64,000 nucleotides of DNA from Tetrahymena thermophila SB210 (Eukaryota; Ciliophora; Oligohymenophorea; Hymenostomatida; Tetrahymenidae): positions 1-64,000 of the forward strand of contig NW_002476192.1 in the NCBI RefSeq assembly GCF_000189635.1, in the 5' to 3' direction. The notes beneath the pieces are model-generated. The model saw only the letters and a program-made list of their open reading frames with translations. It was not told where the DNA came from and searched no databases. Position 1 is the first letter of the stretch. Each line of letters begins with the position of its first letter. Shown in pieces: positions 24,949 to 37,435 of the stretch. The position numbers and the translations under genes are program-made.

Positions 24949-27357
24949 ATGTTTAATAGATCAAAGGATATTTAGAGATTTATTTTTTTTGCGCTCTTTA
25001 TTTCATTTTGCTTTGCTTTTAATATTTTTACTTACACAAGCCAAGCAGTTGAAATGAAAGAAAAAACTCATCCTTTGCATTATAAGAGCGAATTTTATGA
25101 TTTTACATCTAGGACTTTTAGATTGTCAAATGGAAATCGAGTTCAGTGCTAAATACCAATATTTTCAACTATGAACCAAAATTTTTTACCCACTTTAGAA
25201 GAAGAGTTTCAAAATAGTTAAACAAATGCTACAATATCAATATCTCAACAATCAAGTAAACCAATATCAGAAGAAGAAGGAGACAAGATATTACAAAGCC
25301 TTTAAAATTAATGCGCAGAATATAGAACAAGCTAATTTTTATGGCAATTTTGCTATAAAAAATATTTAAGATAATTTGACGACATATCTACAATACAGGA
25401 AGCTTAAAAATAAGCATTTGAAGATATATATGCTGGATACCACACTTTTTATAATAACATTACAAATTTAACAACTTAAGATTACAATAAAACTTGGAAT
25501 AGCTAAAATTACTTTGAAATTGATAATCACTAGTATGAAAAAAAATTCAAATATGTTAACAAAACATATATTAACTTTCCTCACATACCTGCATCTAATA
25601 TTAGTGACGATTTCTTTGTTAAAATTTAGGGGCATGTGATACAGCTTAATGGTATTAATACCAGTTAAATCAGCAATTCTCATAAGTGGTCGATATCTTT
25701 TAACACAACCAGTGAAATCCCACAAAACAAACTATCAAGCTCCTTATTTAAAAACAAAAATGAATTAGCTTCTAACGGCAATAAATATTATTACTAATAT
25801 GAGTATTTACTGCATTTCTTCGTAGACAAAAATTTTGCCTTAGCAGAAACAGAATTTCCATCTGATATTTAAATATCTTCATTTATAATTAGACGTCTAT
25901 AGGATAATAAACTGTAGACAAATTTAGAACTTCTCAGAATATTTAATGGACAGTATATTTATGGGAAAAAGCTTAATGCTCTAAAGCACTTCAGCAGCAA
26001 TGATCTTATTATTGTGCATTTGTATAATCAAGTATTTATTAAAAAAATAAAAAAGGTATGGTACCATAATCTAATAGAATTATATGAAGACAGCTAGGGT
26101 AAAAACTTGAAATCAAACGACTTCTTTATCTAGTCAATATAAATATTCAACAGATTTAAGATTTATGAGATATAAAAGACTGGTAACATCGATCATTTAT
26201 TTAAGGGACATAGTGATGTTTATTTTGAATTTACAAATTTTCCCAAAAAAGAAAGATTTATTTCTGGTAGATTTCTATTAAATTATTAATACTTGAATGC
26301 TAAAATAGGAGACAATTTAATGTTCATAAGCAAAAACAGCTATTAAGTGATAAAGATCAAAAATATTATTGCAGGGATAATTGAGTTAGATCAATCTTTA
26401 GATTATTTCAATGGATTTATAATCAAGGCAAATTCTATTAAAAGTAAGCAAACCTACTTTGACTATTTCCCATCTAACAAAAATATTAAAACACAATCAA
26501 TTTTGCTAGATTAAAGCAAAAATTATTTACCAAAGACACCACCAATAAATTGCAAAAAAAAATAATTCCCACTCACCCTTTCATTTAAAAGCATTCAAGA
26601 TGAAATATCCTCTGATTCTCAATTTTTACCATTTACAGATTTAGAAGGCTTTTCTTTTTCTGAAAGTGACTTAAAATATCAGCGCTTTTTCAGCTTTTTT
26701 ATCCCTAAATTATTGATAAGAGAGGACTTTTCTTAGTTTAAATTACTTATTACAGATAGTTTAGAATAAATTAATGAAGGTGTTGAGGTTGTTCTCTCAA
26801 ATGAAAACTTAATCCTTGCTTATGATGTCTTCAATAAAAAAAATATAGTCTCAAAAAATAAAAGATATGAAAACTCAACATTGTATGACACAACTGTTTG
26901 GATTTTATTAGACACAGATAACACTCTACGACTCGGATTTTCTTAGGTTATTAGTCCTTCTAGCTAGGTTCTTTAGTTATAAACAAATTACACTAATCTT
27001 AGACACTTTAGGATCTTAACTAAACATACAGTAAACTATAATATAAAATATCCTTATTTAGATATTATTAGTAGACCTATTGACTTTTCTGTTCTAAACC
27101 CTGATATTATGCAATATAGAGGTCAATCGATTAGTCAAAATTACTATAATGGGGAGTTTTGTTCAGTTATTAATGGGCCTCGTAGATTTTAAGCTAAATT
27201 TGTATGTGGTGAATCTTTTTTCTCAATTCAAAGTGTAACAGAGCCTTCGACTTGTGTATATAAAGTTATTGCAGAAACATACTTACTCTGTGAAAATCAT
27301 GTCTAAACATATAATATTCCACCTCCTCCTAAAAATATTTATTGCATTTTAAAATGA
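24949..27357 (+). CDS. ER/secretory protein with C-terminal MRH (mannose-6-phosphate receptor homology) domain
   Basis: One uninterrupted ciliate-code frame of 802 codons, without introns, from MFNRSKDIQRFIFFALFISF to TGA 27355-27357. The hydrophobic stretch at residues 10-27 looks like a signal peptide or anchor. The long middle is unrecognised, with several N-glycosylation sequons (for example NNITNLT). The last roughly 110 residues match an MRH lectin domain of the kind in OS-9/Yos9 and glucosidase II beta. The region has GQSISQNYYNGEFC, then GPRRFQAKFVCG, then VTEPSTCVYKV and a final LC. The candidate sugar-binding Gln, Arg, Glu and Tyr are in place, and the cysteines are spaced as expected. 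In other eukaryotes such proteins read N-glycans during ER quality control. No C-terminal HDEL-type signal is seen. The family call for the C terminus is good; the exact role is inferred. Confidence 0.8.
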
Positions 27358-27824
27358 TTGATGAAAGTATTTTTATGATTACTTTTTATGTAAAACAATT
27401 TATATTTCGTTTTAGGCTTGTAAATGTAAATAATTTATTTATGTTTTATATTAAATTTCATAAAAAACGTAATTAAAAATATAATTTTAAATAAAAAAAA
27501 ATACTTTTCTTGGATGTATATTTATACTTACTTAGCACAGAATGTAAATCATTTATCTAATAAATTTTATAATCGATTAAATTAAATTATTAATTGATGT
27601 ATTCTTTATATTTCTCTATTTTAATCTAATAAAGAAGTAAATATAATTTTAAATTAATTATTTTATTGATTAGTAATATATAAACAAGCAAGCAAGCAAT
27701 TCTGCTAGTAGATATTAGAAAATTAAATATTGATTTAATTAAATAATTAATCAATTAGTTATTAAATAAATAATATCTTTTATCTTATTAGACAAAAACA
27801 TTTATAATTAAATAATTGAAAAAA
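27358..27824. other. Intergenic region, no gene seen
   Basis: About 470 bp of AT-rich spacer between two same-strand genes. It has a short GCAA tetranucleotide run near 27687-27700. No other feature was recognised. Confidence 0.55.
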
Positions 27825-29735
27825 ATGAGCTATGATCCATATGAAAAGTAGCCTTACAAATAGTAAAAAATGATGCAAATGTCATCAGATAAATATGAAG
27901 AGGATGATGATGAAAATTACGATTAAAATGATGTTAATCTTGAAGATTTAGATGCAGAGTAGCTTGAGGCCTTGATAAATTAAGTATGAATTTAATTGAA
28001 TTAAACTACTAAATATTAAATGATATTATTAAATTAGCAAGCACAAAATTAGGAAGCTGCTTTTGATGAAGAAGTACTTACAAAGATTATTAACTAATTA
28101 GCAGTCAGAAAGACTAAAAATGAAGAATTAAGATCATAATTTGCAAACAAGCCTGAAAAATTCTAAGATTCGGAAATTGATTTAGATGAAATCATTTAAA
28201 AATTCAATTCCCTAAGCGCATATCCAGAGCTTTTACCTAAATTTACAGAATCATCAGCAGTTGTAAATTTACTTCAATTACTATACCACGAAAACACTGA
28301 CATAGTTGTAGATGTAATTAACTTCTTTCATGAAGTAATTACTATGGAATTAGAAAAGAAATTTTATGACAACCTTCTTAAACTGTATTTTAAGATTGTC
28401 AAAAATAAATTCTTTGAATCAATCGTAGCAAATTTATAAAGACTAGATGAGAAGGTATAAGATGAATATGATGCAGTGCATAAGTTATTAGGTATTTTAA
28501 ATATAAAATTGGTTAAATTTCTTAATTAATTTTTGTAATAATAAAAAAAAAAGGTATCATTGAAAGTTTGCTTGAAGTTAATCCTGAGTATTCTGGTTAA
28601 CTATGTAGCGAAACATAATTCCTAAAGTGGGTCCTTAAGAGAATAAGCCCTGAATTTTAATTAGTTACAAAAGTGATTGATGACAATAAATTATATCTTA
28701 CAGAAATATTGCCTATTATTTTGTCAGATGAAGAAAATTAAATTAGATTTTAAAAATTGAAAGGAATAGAAAGCTTACTTCAATATTTATAAGTAAGTAA
28801 TTTTATAAGTTTTAATTAATAATTATTTTATGCCTAAAAATAATAGTCATATGAAAAGAAAGATCCTACATGTGAAGAGGAAAAGGAAACCTTTTTAAAT
28901 GTCGTAGATTGTTTGTGTTTATTTTTGGTTTAAAGAAATTATTAAGAAGTATTCAGAAATTCTGATGGCATTTAGCTTATGATCAAATTAATTACAGCTA
29001 AAAATTACTCATCGAAGAGTGCTCTTAGAATTTTGAGCTATGCCTTAGTTAATAACGAGTAAAATTGCTTAAAGTTTGTAGATTTACAAGGACTTAAATT
29101 TGCTTTCCCAATCTTGATGAAAAAAGGAATAAAAGCAAAAAAGCCAGAAGATGCCCAAAAAATAGAAGAGTAAATAACAAGTATTATAAAAAATATTATT
29201 AAAGAAACTACTGCTATTTAGCAAGACAGAGTTATCAACAAATTTAGAGAAGATATTATAAAGGTTGATAGGCTATTTGAGCTTCATGAGTAATACTAAA
29301 AAGTTATGAAATTAATAGAATATAAAATGCAAGACCCTGCCTACCTTAAAACTCTCGAAGAGTTTGAAGCATAAAATGTTGAGGAAACAATTTACAGATA
29401 GAAATTAGATGAAGGTTTATCTATTCTTGAAAACGTTGATTTCATAATAGCATTTTTAAACTAATGCAAAGATGAATTGGTAAATTTTTCATAGTTTACT
29501 TAGTTAATTAAATATTAATTTTATATAATCTAACTAGGTCTCTGCCAAGGTAAAGAAAAATATCAAGGTTCATCAGTTAAGAGATGAAATTTTAGGAGTA
29601 CTTGTTTAAAATAAATAGCATTTTGATCCCTCTGCTAAAGTAAATTTTAAATATTTGCACTTGAATAAATATATTATTTATTTAAAATATTAGAAAGATA
29701 ATGAGTTTATTTAGAAGCTAATAGATACTCTTTGA
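27825..29735 (+). CDS. Beta-catenin-like protein 1 (CTNNBL1), spliceosome-associated
   Basis: Armadillo-type helical protein that binds CDC5L in the Prp19 complex of the spliceosome in other eukaryotes. Start MSYDPYEKQPYKQQKMMQM at 27825, with a short acidic N terminus. The family signature is strong along the length: NEELRSQFANKPEKFQDSE, LDLDEIIQKFNSL, VVNLLQLLYHENTDIVVDVI, QRLDEKVQDEYDAVHKLL, FLKWVLKRI, KFVDLQGLKFAFPILMKKG, VINKFREDIIKVDRLFELH and ETIYRQKLDEGLSILENVDF. Introns at 27984-28037 and 28492-28553 join in phase; others lie near 28791-28840, 29480-29537 and 29640-29694. Ends with DNEFIQKLIDTL and TGA 29733-29735. Length (about 520 residues) is close to human CTNNBL1 (563). Probably nuclear. 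Confident family assignment. Confidence 0.93.
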
Positions 29736-30642
29736 TTTTAAAAAATCATTTTTATATATTCAATTTAATTCAAATTTTTAAGAGTTCATTTAGAGTTTTA
29801 TCATCTTAAATAAATATTCTTAAAAGATTTGCAGAATTAATATTATTTATGTCAATGTATTTGTAATAATTTTATTTGCAATAAAAAACTATTACATTTT
29901 TTTTTATAGAGACAATCCTTTTTATAAAATTTTAGTAAAGTTTTTATTTTTTCGAACTTCTTGATAAAATTTTATTTATTAGAGTTTTTTCATAATTTAA
30001 TATTTTTAAAAGCTTTAAATGATTTCGATTATTTATTTAAATATAAAAAAATCTTTAATTTTTATTTAAAAATAAAAGCCATTTTAATTTATATTTAATA
30101 AAATAAATATTTACTAATTTAGACTTTTAAAAATAATTCTAATTAATTTTATTTTATAAAAATTTTTTAGAGATTATTTATAATCTTATGATAAATTTCT
30201 AAAATGAATATTGTTAAAAAGTTTTATATCTTTTATGAATATTGTTAAGAAGCTTAATGTGATTAATATTATTTATCTAAATTCGTATAAAAAATTATTC
30301 AATTTTATTTAAAATTCTTTTAAGTTTATGTCTAATAATGTTTTACGAATTTGAACTTTTAAATAAAGCGATTAAATTTTTTTTATTTACTATTTTAACT
30401 TAAATTTAGCTTACTCATTAAAATAATTTTTATATTTTTTTGATTGAGTAAAAAATATTTATTTGGACACTTATCAGAAATGTGCGCATTATTTATTAGA
30501 CAAGGAATTATTTATTTAAGCAGTATTTTGAAAAGCAGTCTTTTTAATCAATTAATTTAATTTTAATCTAATTATTTATTATTTTCAAATCAAATCTTCT
30601 TAATAATTATCTTTAGTTAAATTTTAGAATAAAAAAAGAAAA
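29736..30642. other. Intergenic region, no gene seen
   Basis: About 900 bp of very AT-rich DNA with many T runs between same-strand genes. Two related stretches near 30194-30222 and 30226-30254 both contain a TGAATATTGTTAA-type word, a small local direct repeat. Nothing else was recognised. Confidence 0.55.
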
Positions 30643-31726
30643 ATGTTTTTCTTTTTATTGTTAGGAGCAATTGAGGTAATTGCCATTATAATAGTTTATA
30701 GACTTATAGAAATATACATTGTTGGAACTATTAGGAGAAATAGATATAAAATTACCAATGAAACTAATGTTCTTTTAACTGGCGCTGCTATGGGAGCTGT
30801 AATTAACATTCAATTTATTTTAAAATATGAAGCTTTATTTCTTAGAAAAAGTGAAAAAGTGTGTGAAATGAAGTTAAATTATTTAAATAAAAACAGGGCA
30901 AATTTTTAGCTATGAATTTTGCAAAAAAAAATAACTGTAATATAATCATATATGACATCAGAGAGGATTTGATGGGATAGGTTATTGAAGAAATATAAAA
31001 AGCAGGTGCAAAAGGATACTTCTACAAATGTGATGTTAGTGATGAATAAGAGCTTTAGAGAACAGTAGAATCAACTCTCTAAAAGTTTTAAAAAATTGAC
31101 ATATTAATAAATAATGTAGGTATTGCAAACTTAAAATTATTTACTGATGTAAGCTTTGATGAAGTTTAAAAAGCTTTTTCTGTCAATTTTCTTGCTCCTG
31201 TCTCAATTATTAAAAAAATACTGCCTGTTATGATAGAAAGAAATTAAGGACATATAGTTAATGTTTCTTCAGTTGCTTCACTTATGCCAAGTGCTAAAAT
31301 GTGATTATTTTTTTAAACTTTGTTTTTTAAATAAAAAAATTTTAAATAATACTTAGGACTGATTATTGTGCAAGCAAGGCAGCTCTTTCAGGTTTTCATA
31401 ATGCTTTAAGGTTAGAATTGAAGCAGTAAAAAAAGAATATAAACACAACTTTAATATGTCCCTATGCTGTTAATACAGGTGTACTTCAAGGATTAGAAAC
31501 AAAATTAAAAAGTCTATTTCCAATTTTAGATGAAAACTATGTTGCTGATGAAATTTATAATGCAATTTTAGAATAAAGAGAAGAAGTATTCATTCCTTAA
31601 AGCTGGAAGTAGGGAGCTCTCTTCCTTCGTGCTCTACCTACTGCAGTGATTGATTATTTAAGTATTCACTTTTTAGGTTAAGTGGCCTAAAAATTAACAG
31701 GAAAGCACTCAAAGAAAAAAGAATGA
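30643..31726 (+). CDS. Short-chain dehydrogenase/reductase, membrane-anchored
   Basis: NAD(P)-dependent oxidoreductase of the classical SDR family, nearest in look to the retinol/17-beta-hydroxysteroid dehydrogenase (SDR16C/HSD17B11-like) group. It starts MFFFLLLGAIEVIAIIIVYR, a hydrophobic N-terminal anchor, probably in the ER or lipid-droplet membrane. The cofactor motif TGxxxGxG appears as TGAAMGAGK, assembled across an intron (about 30799-30897). Then follow CDVSD, the NNVG core motif, NVSSVAS with the catalytic Ser, and YCASKAAL with the catalytic Tyr and Lys. A second intron lies between about 31302 and 31357. It ends KLTGKHSKKKE with TGA at 31724-31726. Length is about 310 residues, normal for the family. 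The substrate cannot be told from sequence; a lipid, sterol or retinoid is the usual guess. Confidence 0.92.
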
Positions 31727-31999
31727 ATAAGAGAATGAACAATCACCAATTTTATTTCAAAAGATTTTTAAAAAAAATTTATAAAATAATTAATTAATTT
31801 TTGTATTTTGTTGAAAAAAAACTATTGAATAAATTTAGAATTTATAATGTATTTTCATATAATTTTTGAGCTACAATCATTTATTTATTTATTTAGTCAG
31901 ATACACAAATAAGAGTTATTATATTATTTAGTTTAAACAATATATTTAAGATTTATTTTATTGAGTTTGCTTGCTTGCTAATTTGCTTATAAAATATTT

Positions 32000-33925
32000 T
32001 CATTTCTATTCGTCTTTACGAGTATAAGTAACTTTAGGTTTCTAGTTATTGTTATTATTTCTTCTAGAATCATTATTTCCATTCTTTCCCTAATATTTTA
32101 TCAAAATATTTCAATTTTTAAGTTAAAATGATAAATATAAATAAATAAATATACCTTTCCATCGCTCTTTTTCTTATCAGCAACCTTTCCCTAATTAAAT
32201 TTTTAAAAATTATTAACTTTTTATTAACAAATAATTTTGGTTACAGGAACAACATTCCATTCGTCTTCGACTTTAGTGTTTTCAGGAAGTTTCAACTTCT
32301 TCTTAGCTTATGATTTTTCTTCATTGCTAGCTGTTTTCTCCTAGGCTTCTACAGCTTGAGGTTAAGGTTGAGAAGGTTGTTGTTCTTTCTTTTCATATAC
32401 AACTTTTTCAGATTTTTATGTTTCACCAGTACTCTTTTATTGCTTTCCCTTTGATCTATCTTCTCTTTTTCCTTTACCATCTTTACCATGGCCATGATGA
32501 TGAGCATGCTTATCTTTACTATGGTGATGTTCCTTTTATTCAACTTTTTCTTAATTTTCACCTTGTAACTTCTTTTCTTCTTCTAATCTAGCTAATCTTT
32601 CCTATTCGTCTCTTTTTTGCTAAAAAATATAAAGCAAATCAGTAACTAATTTATTTTAAGCAAACTGCAATTTATTTTACCTTTTCAAGAACCTTGGCAT
32701 TAGTATCAACACAACGAATCTATTCAGCACTTTCTTTGTCACTATGGTTTAGATTTTTCTTAGTATTAATAAAACCACGGGGTTTAAATTCTTCAACTGG
32801 AGCTTATTATTGAGCTTCAGAGTTTTGAACAGTCTATTCTTCTTGCTTTTAGATAGGCTTTTCTTCTTATTTCTTTTCATTATGGTAATCTTTCTTGTAG
32901 TAAGGTTTAAATTCTCTATTTTCACGATTTTGGTGATGTTCTCTATTTTCACGATTTTGATGGTGCTCTCTATTTTCGCGATTTTGGAAGTGTTCTCTAT
33001 TTTCGCGATTGTGATGATAGGGTTCACGCTTATCGTTATTTCTGTGATGATGTTCACGATCATCATTTCTATGAACTCTTTCACCACCCTTATAATCTCT
33101 TCTTTCGTTTTGAGAATATCTTGGTCTATCTTTATAATCTCCCTTTTTAAATCCATCTCCCTACTTTGTAAACTTTCCTAATATAATAATGACGATATTG
33201 CTTTTTGAGTAACAAATATTATAAACTAGACTAATTACCAAACTTAACTCTGAAAGTCTTGCCATTTATAGCCTATAATTAAAATATTTTAGAAACGATT
33301 AATATTATTCTATCAAGTGATAATTGAAAAAATAAGATACAAAAGTATAAAAAAATAGAAGAAAAAATAATTAAATTAGTATTAATGGTTAAAATTTTAC
33401 GGTAGTTTAAGATAACTAAATGAACTTGATAGCTTCTTGTTTATCGTCAAACTTCAAATCAATAGAGTTGTCTCTATCTTGGTTCTTAGCTTCAGTCAAT
33501 TGAGCATATCTTACTTTTTCTTTGAAAGCCTCTTCAAAGTTTTCAGCTGAGCCATTAACCAAGAAGCAATGTAAAAAGACATTCTAGTACTTATCAACTT
33601 TAATCTATTCGATCATTTCTTCAGCTATATTGATATTAATAGATCAATCATTAATGAGTACATTTTTATTTTCAAATAGAATTAGAAATGTACCAGTTAG
33701 AAGAGGTTTCTTGGGAGCAAACTTCTTTTGGAATTTGTTTCCTCCGACATTAACTTATTCTCCAGTAGGTTATAATTTATATTCTACTGTCATCATTTGA
33801 GTATCTTAATTGATTTGAGGAGAATTACTATAATCTTCATCGTCCTCAATATCTTACCATTCTATTTTTTTAAAATCGAAATTATATTTGTTATTTATCT
33901 AATTCTATTTCATAAATGAATCCAT
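32000..33925 (-). CDS. eIF4B-like RNA-binding protein: RRM, basic/charged repeats, acidic-basic C terminus
   Basis: Starts MDSFMKQNQINNKYNFDF at 33925. An intron at 33625-33693 removes an in-frame TGA and joins PKKPLLT to AEEMIEQIKVDKY. A divergent RRM follows (SIDLKFDDKQEAIKFI; INGKTFRVKF), its last strand in a small exon at about 33235-33275. Next comes a region rich in Arg, Asp, Glu, His and Tyr with four 27-bp repeats (NRENREHHQ units), like the DRYG region of eIF4B. VDTNAKVLEKQKRDEQERL recalls the eIF4B VDTAAREREVEE segment. The C terminus (EDEWNVVP; KPKVTYTRKDEQK) is charged, with small introns near 32196-32251 and 32108-32154. Stop TGA 32002-32000. eIF4B stimulates the eIF4A helicase during translation initiation. 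The eIF4B link rests on architecture and one motif, so it is moderate; another RRM protein of the translation or SERBP type is the alternative. An ATG at 33265 in another frame also opens a frame but breaks the RRM. Confidence 0.65.
32914..33021 (-). repeat. Four in-frame 27-bp tandem repeats
   Basis: Four copies of a 27-bp unit (32914-32940, 32941-32967, 32968-32994, 32995-33021), each beginning CTCTATTTTC on the plus strand and encoding a nine-residue NRENREHHQ-type unit on the minus strand. The last copy is the most diverged. Because 27 is divisible by three, copy-number change would keep the frame of the host gene. Confidence 0.95.
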
Positions 33926-34949
33926 GTTATATTAAACTTCACAGCAATATGCTAACAAGTATAAAAACTTATTTAAGAATTTCTTCTATCTATCATGAAA
34001 TTCTAATAAATATGAATTGCTTTTGGACTCATCAGCGCATTTTATTAATAAGAATTAAACCTAATTAAAATGTATTACTTTGCTTTTCCTTTTCTATAAT
34101 ATAAAAAAAGATGAATATTTAATGATTGATATAATAAGCATAAATAATTTTACAAGCCATTTTCTAGGTGTTGATTTCTATTTTTACTATTTTTTTGTTC
34201 TAAATCTATTTGATTTTATATCTAAATCTATCTTGAAATAATTATGTTTTCAAATAAGCAAGCAAGCATAATTATAAATAGACAAAAAGTGAAAGAGATA
34301 ATAATTTTTTTCTTCAAAGATAAAGTATATATTTCTATTAGAGGAGTTTATAATTGGTTATATTAATAAATCAAATCTACATATATATCTTAATATCTTT
34401 TATTAGATTCATCCATTAAAATTATTTAAAAACTTTTAAAAAATTTAAATCTAATTCATTTATATCTACTTTTCAGATATTTTATTATTTCTACTCATTT
34501 ATTTATTTATCTATCTATTTTTTAATTTTTTTATTACTTAATTCAAAATATATTGAAATTATTTTAACTCCTGACTGACACGCTAGATTTTTAATTAAAA
34601 TAATTAAAACTTTTATCTAAAAAAAATCATATTTTAAAAATTTTATTTGATGGTTATTTTAAAACAATGTATATTTGTTTGATTGAAACAAATTTTGTAA
34701 AATCCATTAAAAAATTAACAATTAATTTTAGTTATTGAGTCTTAAGAAATATTTGAATTTTAACTCATTTGAAATGAAAACTGAGTTGATTTTAGAAATC
34801 TGTCTTTCTATCTATTTAATTATTAATGAAATTCTAAAGTTTGATTGTGTAGTTAATAAATTTTATTGTTTAAGATATACAATAAAATTTCTCTTAATTA
34901 TTTTAAAGTAATAACCAGTGAATAAATAAACTAAAAATTTAAATAAGAT
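33926..34949. other. Divergent intergenic region
   Basis: About 1 kb between divergent genes, presumably with both promoters. A GCAA run lies near 34256-34269. A TTTA-rich run is near 34497-34520. No coding frame was seen. Confidence 0.55.
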
Positions 34950-37435
34950 ATGATTAGAAGAGGAATTCCTAAATGCTTTGAGTGCTAAAAATTGGCTACC
35001 ATTAAATGCTATGAATGCTTAAATGAATTTGAAGAACCCAAAACATTTTGCTTCGTTTGTGATAATTAAATACATAAATAGATTGAAAGATAACACCAAA
35101 AGGAAAAGATCTCATTTAACTAATAATTAGATTTAGGCAATTAATACAACACAGAATAGTAAGGACAAAATTACCAGTTTTAGTAAGAAAGAAGATTGCC
35201 CTCTAGAAATATAGATTAGAGGAGTGAAGTAAATAATTTTAGGTAAATAAATCCTTAGCAGATAGAAGTGACTGATAATTCAAGAGAGAATTTGTAGTTT
35301 TTTAGAGATTTAAAGTATACTTCAAATCACTAAAGCGTAAAAAGTAATATTGCAGATCGTTTCAAAAATGTGGTTTCTGACCCTTTTTATTCTAATAAAA
35401 ACTAATAGAATTAAAACTAAATAAATAATTTTAATTTGAGATAAGATTATCAATAGCATAACGCGAATAGAGGCCTTTCTAATTAGCATTCTAACATCAA
35501 TAATTACCACTATTAGCACAATAATTCATTATAGAATGAACATAATTTTGCTGAGAATTTTGAATAACGCTATTAGCATAAATTAAATGTCAAAAAATAT
35601 TAAAGAAACTAATTTTTAGATAATTAATTGCTTTCAAATGCAAGTAATAATAATGATAGTTTTGTTTCTAACGAAGAAGATAGATTAAGACCCAATTCAA
35701 ATCCCCTTTAATAAGGACTAAGTGATGAAGAGGGAGATACAAGAGGATTAATTAAATAAAATTAAGGATTAACTTTTTAGCAAAAAAATAATTCAATACC
35801 TAACTACCATTATACGAAAAATAGTGAACAGTTCAAGTAATAACTAGAACAGGAAATAAACGACTTAAAAAAATACTAAAATATGCACTACAGTAACAAC
35901 AATAGAGTAAATAGTATATAATCTAGTTAGGAGTAAGCTGTTTAAAGCAATTTCACTAATCAAGAACCTGCTTAACAAGAATTTGAATACAAAGATAGAT
36001 CTGCAGAAGAGCAATATAAATCAATAAAGAATGATTTAAAATAATACTGTGGGTAAAAAGATTTGGATGAGAGAGAAAATGAAGTCTTAAAGAGAATAAA
36101 CGAAATAAAAAAAAGAATTAAACCTGTTCAAGAACAAGAAAATATTTAAAGTGAAGATTTTGATAAAAAAAATAAACTAAATTATAATCACAGAGAATCT
36201 CATGAAAGTAAAGAGTAAGCAGTTAAGGATTTGTAATAAAATAATATAGAAAAAAATGGAAAAAACTAAACATTCAACAGTGTATAAAATAGAGAAAAAC
36301 TAACTTCAGTTGAATAAGCAAATTCTGCTAAAAAGTTAAAAAATAACTTTGAAAATTTGATTGGATAGGTCGGACCAAATGAAGAAAAGAGTTATATTGA
36401 AGGTTTAAAAAATATTTATTAATAAGAAATAAAAAACTTGGAAATCAAACACAAAATAAAGATTTAGGAGCTAGAAAATACTATCAGCTATATGAGATAA
36501 CACATGGATTTAATGGAAGACAGAAATAAAGAAAATATAGCTTAAATCCAATAAGATCTTATGAAATAGTAGAGAGCTGTAATTGAACAAGAAAGAGACT
36601 CTAAATTTGGATTGAATGAACTTAGATTGCAGTACTAAGAAGAAATAAATCATTTATCATTGGCACTAGAAACAGAAAAGGCAAAAAGCATACAATTAGA
36701 GAAAAAAATGAGCGAATACCAACAGCACTATTAGATGAAATTAAGAGAAATGTCAGATCTTTCTAAAAAATCAAAATTAGATGCAGTAAACTTTTTTCAA
36801 TTTTAATTTTAGAGTTTTTTATATCACTTTTTTATTCTTAGGAATCGGAAAGAGTGAAGCTCTAAGAATATATAGATGAGATGGAAGAAAAGATAGAAGA
36901 TGTAAGAGTAAAAATGGTTTAAGACAACGAATTAGCCCTTTAAAAGATAAAAATTGATTATGAAAGCAGTATAGAAGATTTAAAAGATTAAATTAAGGAA
37001 AAGAGTGAATAAATAGCTAAATTAGAACAGTAGCTTGTAACAGATAGCTCACAATAACACGAAAAAGAAAGGTTGTTAAAAAAAGAAAACTAGGAATTGG
37101 AAAGGCAAATCAATCAACTAAAAAATGAATTGAACAAAGTCAAAGAAAATACAGAATAATTTAAACACATTGCAACCGATTAAGAAAAGGAATTAGAACT
37201 AGCGAGAAGAGAAAATGAATTGTTAGAAGAACAAAAGTAGAAACTTGAAGAAGAAAAAATAAAATTAGAAGAGTAAGTAGAAAAATTCTAAAAATATATT
37301 TATGGTGATAAAAAAGAAAATAGTATCTTATAAAAACTAAAAGGTGCTTCTAGTAGACAGTCTTTGAGTAGAGCAAGTAGTGCTTCAATTAAGTCGAGCA
37401 CTTCGAAAAATAATAGAAAATAAGAAAATTAATGA
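34950..37435 (+). CDS. B-box-like zinc finger with long coiled coil
   Basis: Starts MIRRGIPKCFECQKLATIKC at 34950. Residues 9-50 hold three CxxC pairs (CFEC, CYEC, CFVC) followed by HKQIERQH, the order of zinc ligands in B-box-type fingers. The middle third is disordered and rich in Gln, Asn and Ser. The C-terminal half is a long Glu/Lys/Gln coiled coil with clear heptads (for example KLEQQLVTDS, ELERQINQLKNELNKVKEN). It ends in a basic Ser-rich tail (ASSRQSLSRASSASIKSSTS), probably phosphorylated. One intron lies between about 36786 and 36840. Stop TGA 37433-37435. B-box plus coiled-coil proteins often act as scaffolds at cilia or centrosomes. No RING finger is seen, so an E3-ligase role is not supported. 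Confidence 0.75.

Noticed and set aside
32000-33265. Separate gene starting MARLSEL at 33265
   Set aside because: Using the other frame of the same small exon (INGKTFRVKF) completes an RRM with the upstream exons, and the splice phases agree; one gene from 33925 is preferred.
33640-33660. In-frame TGA as a selenocysteine codon
   Set aside because: A typical AT-rich intron with matching phase removes it and gives a smoother protein; no SECIS element was recognised.
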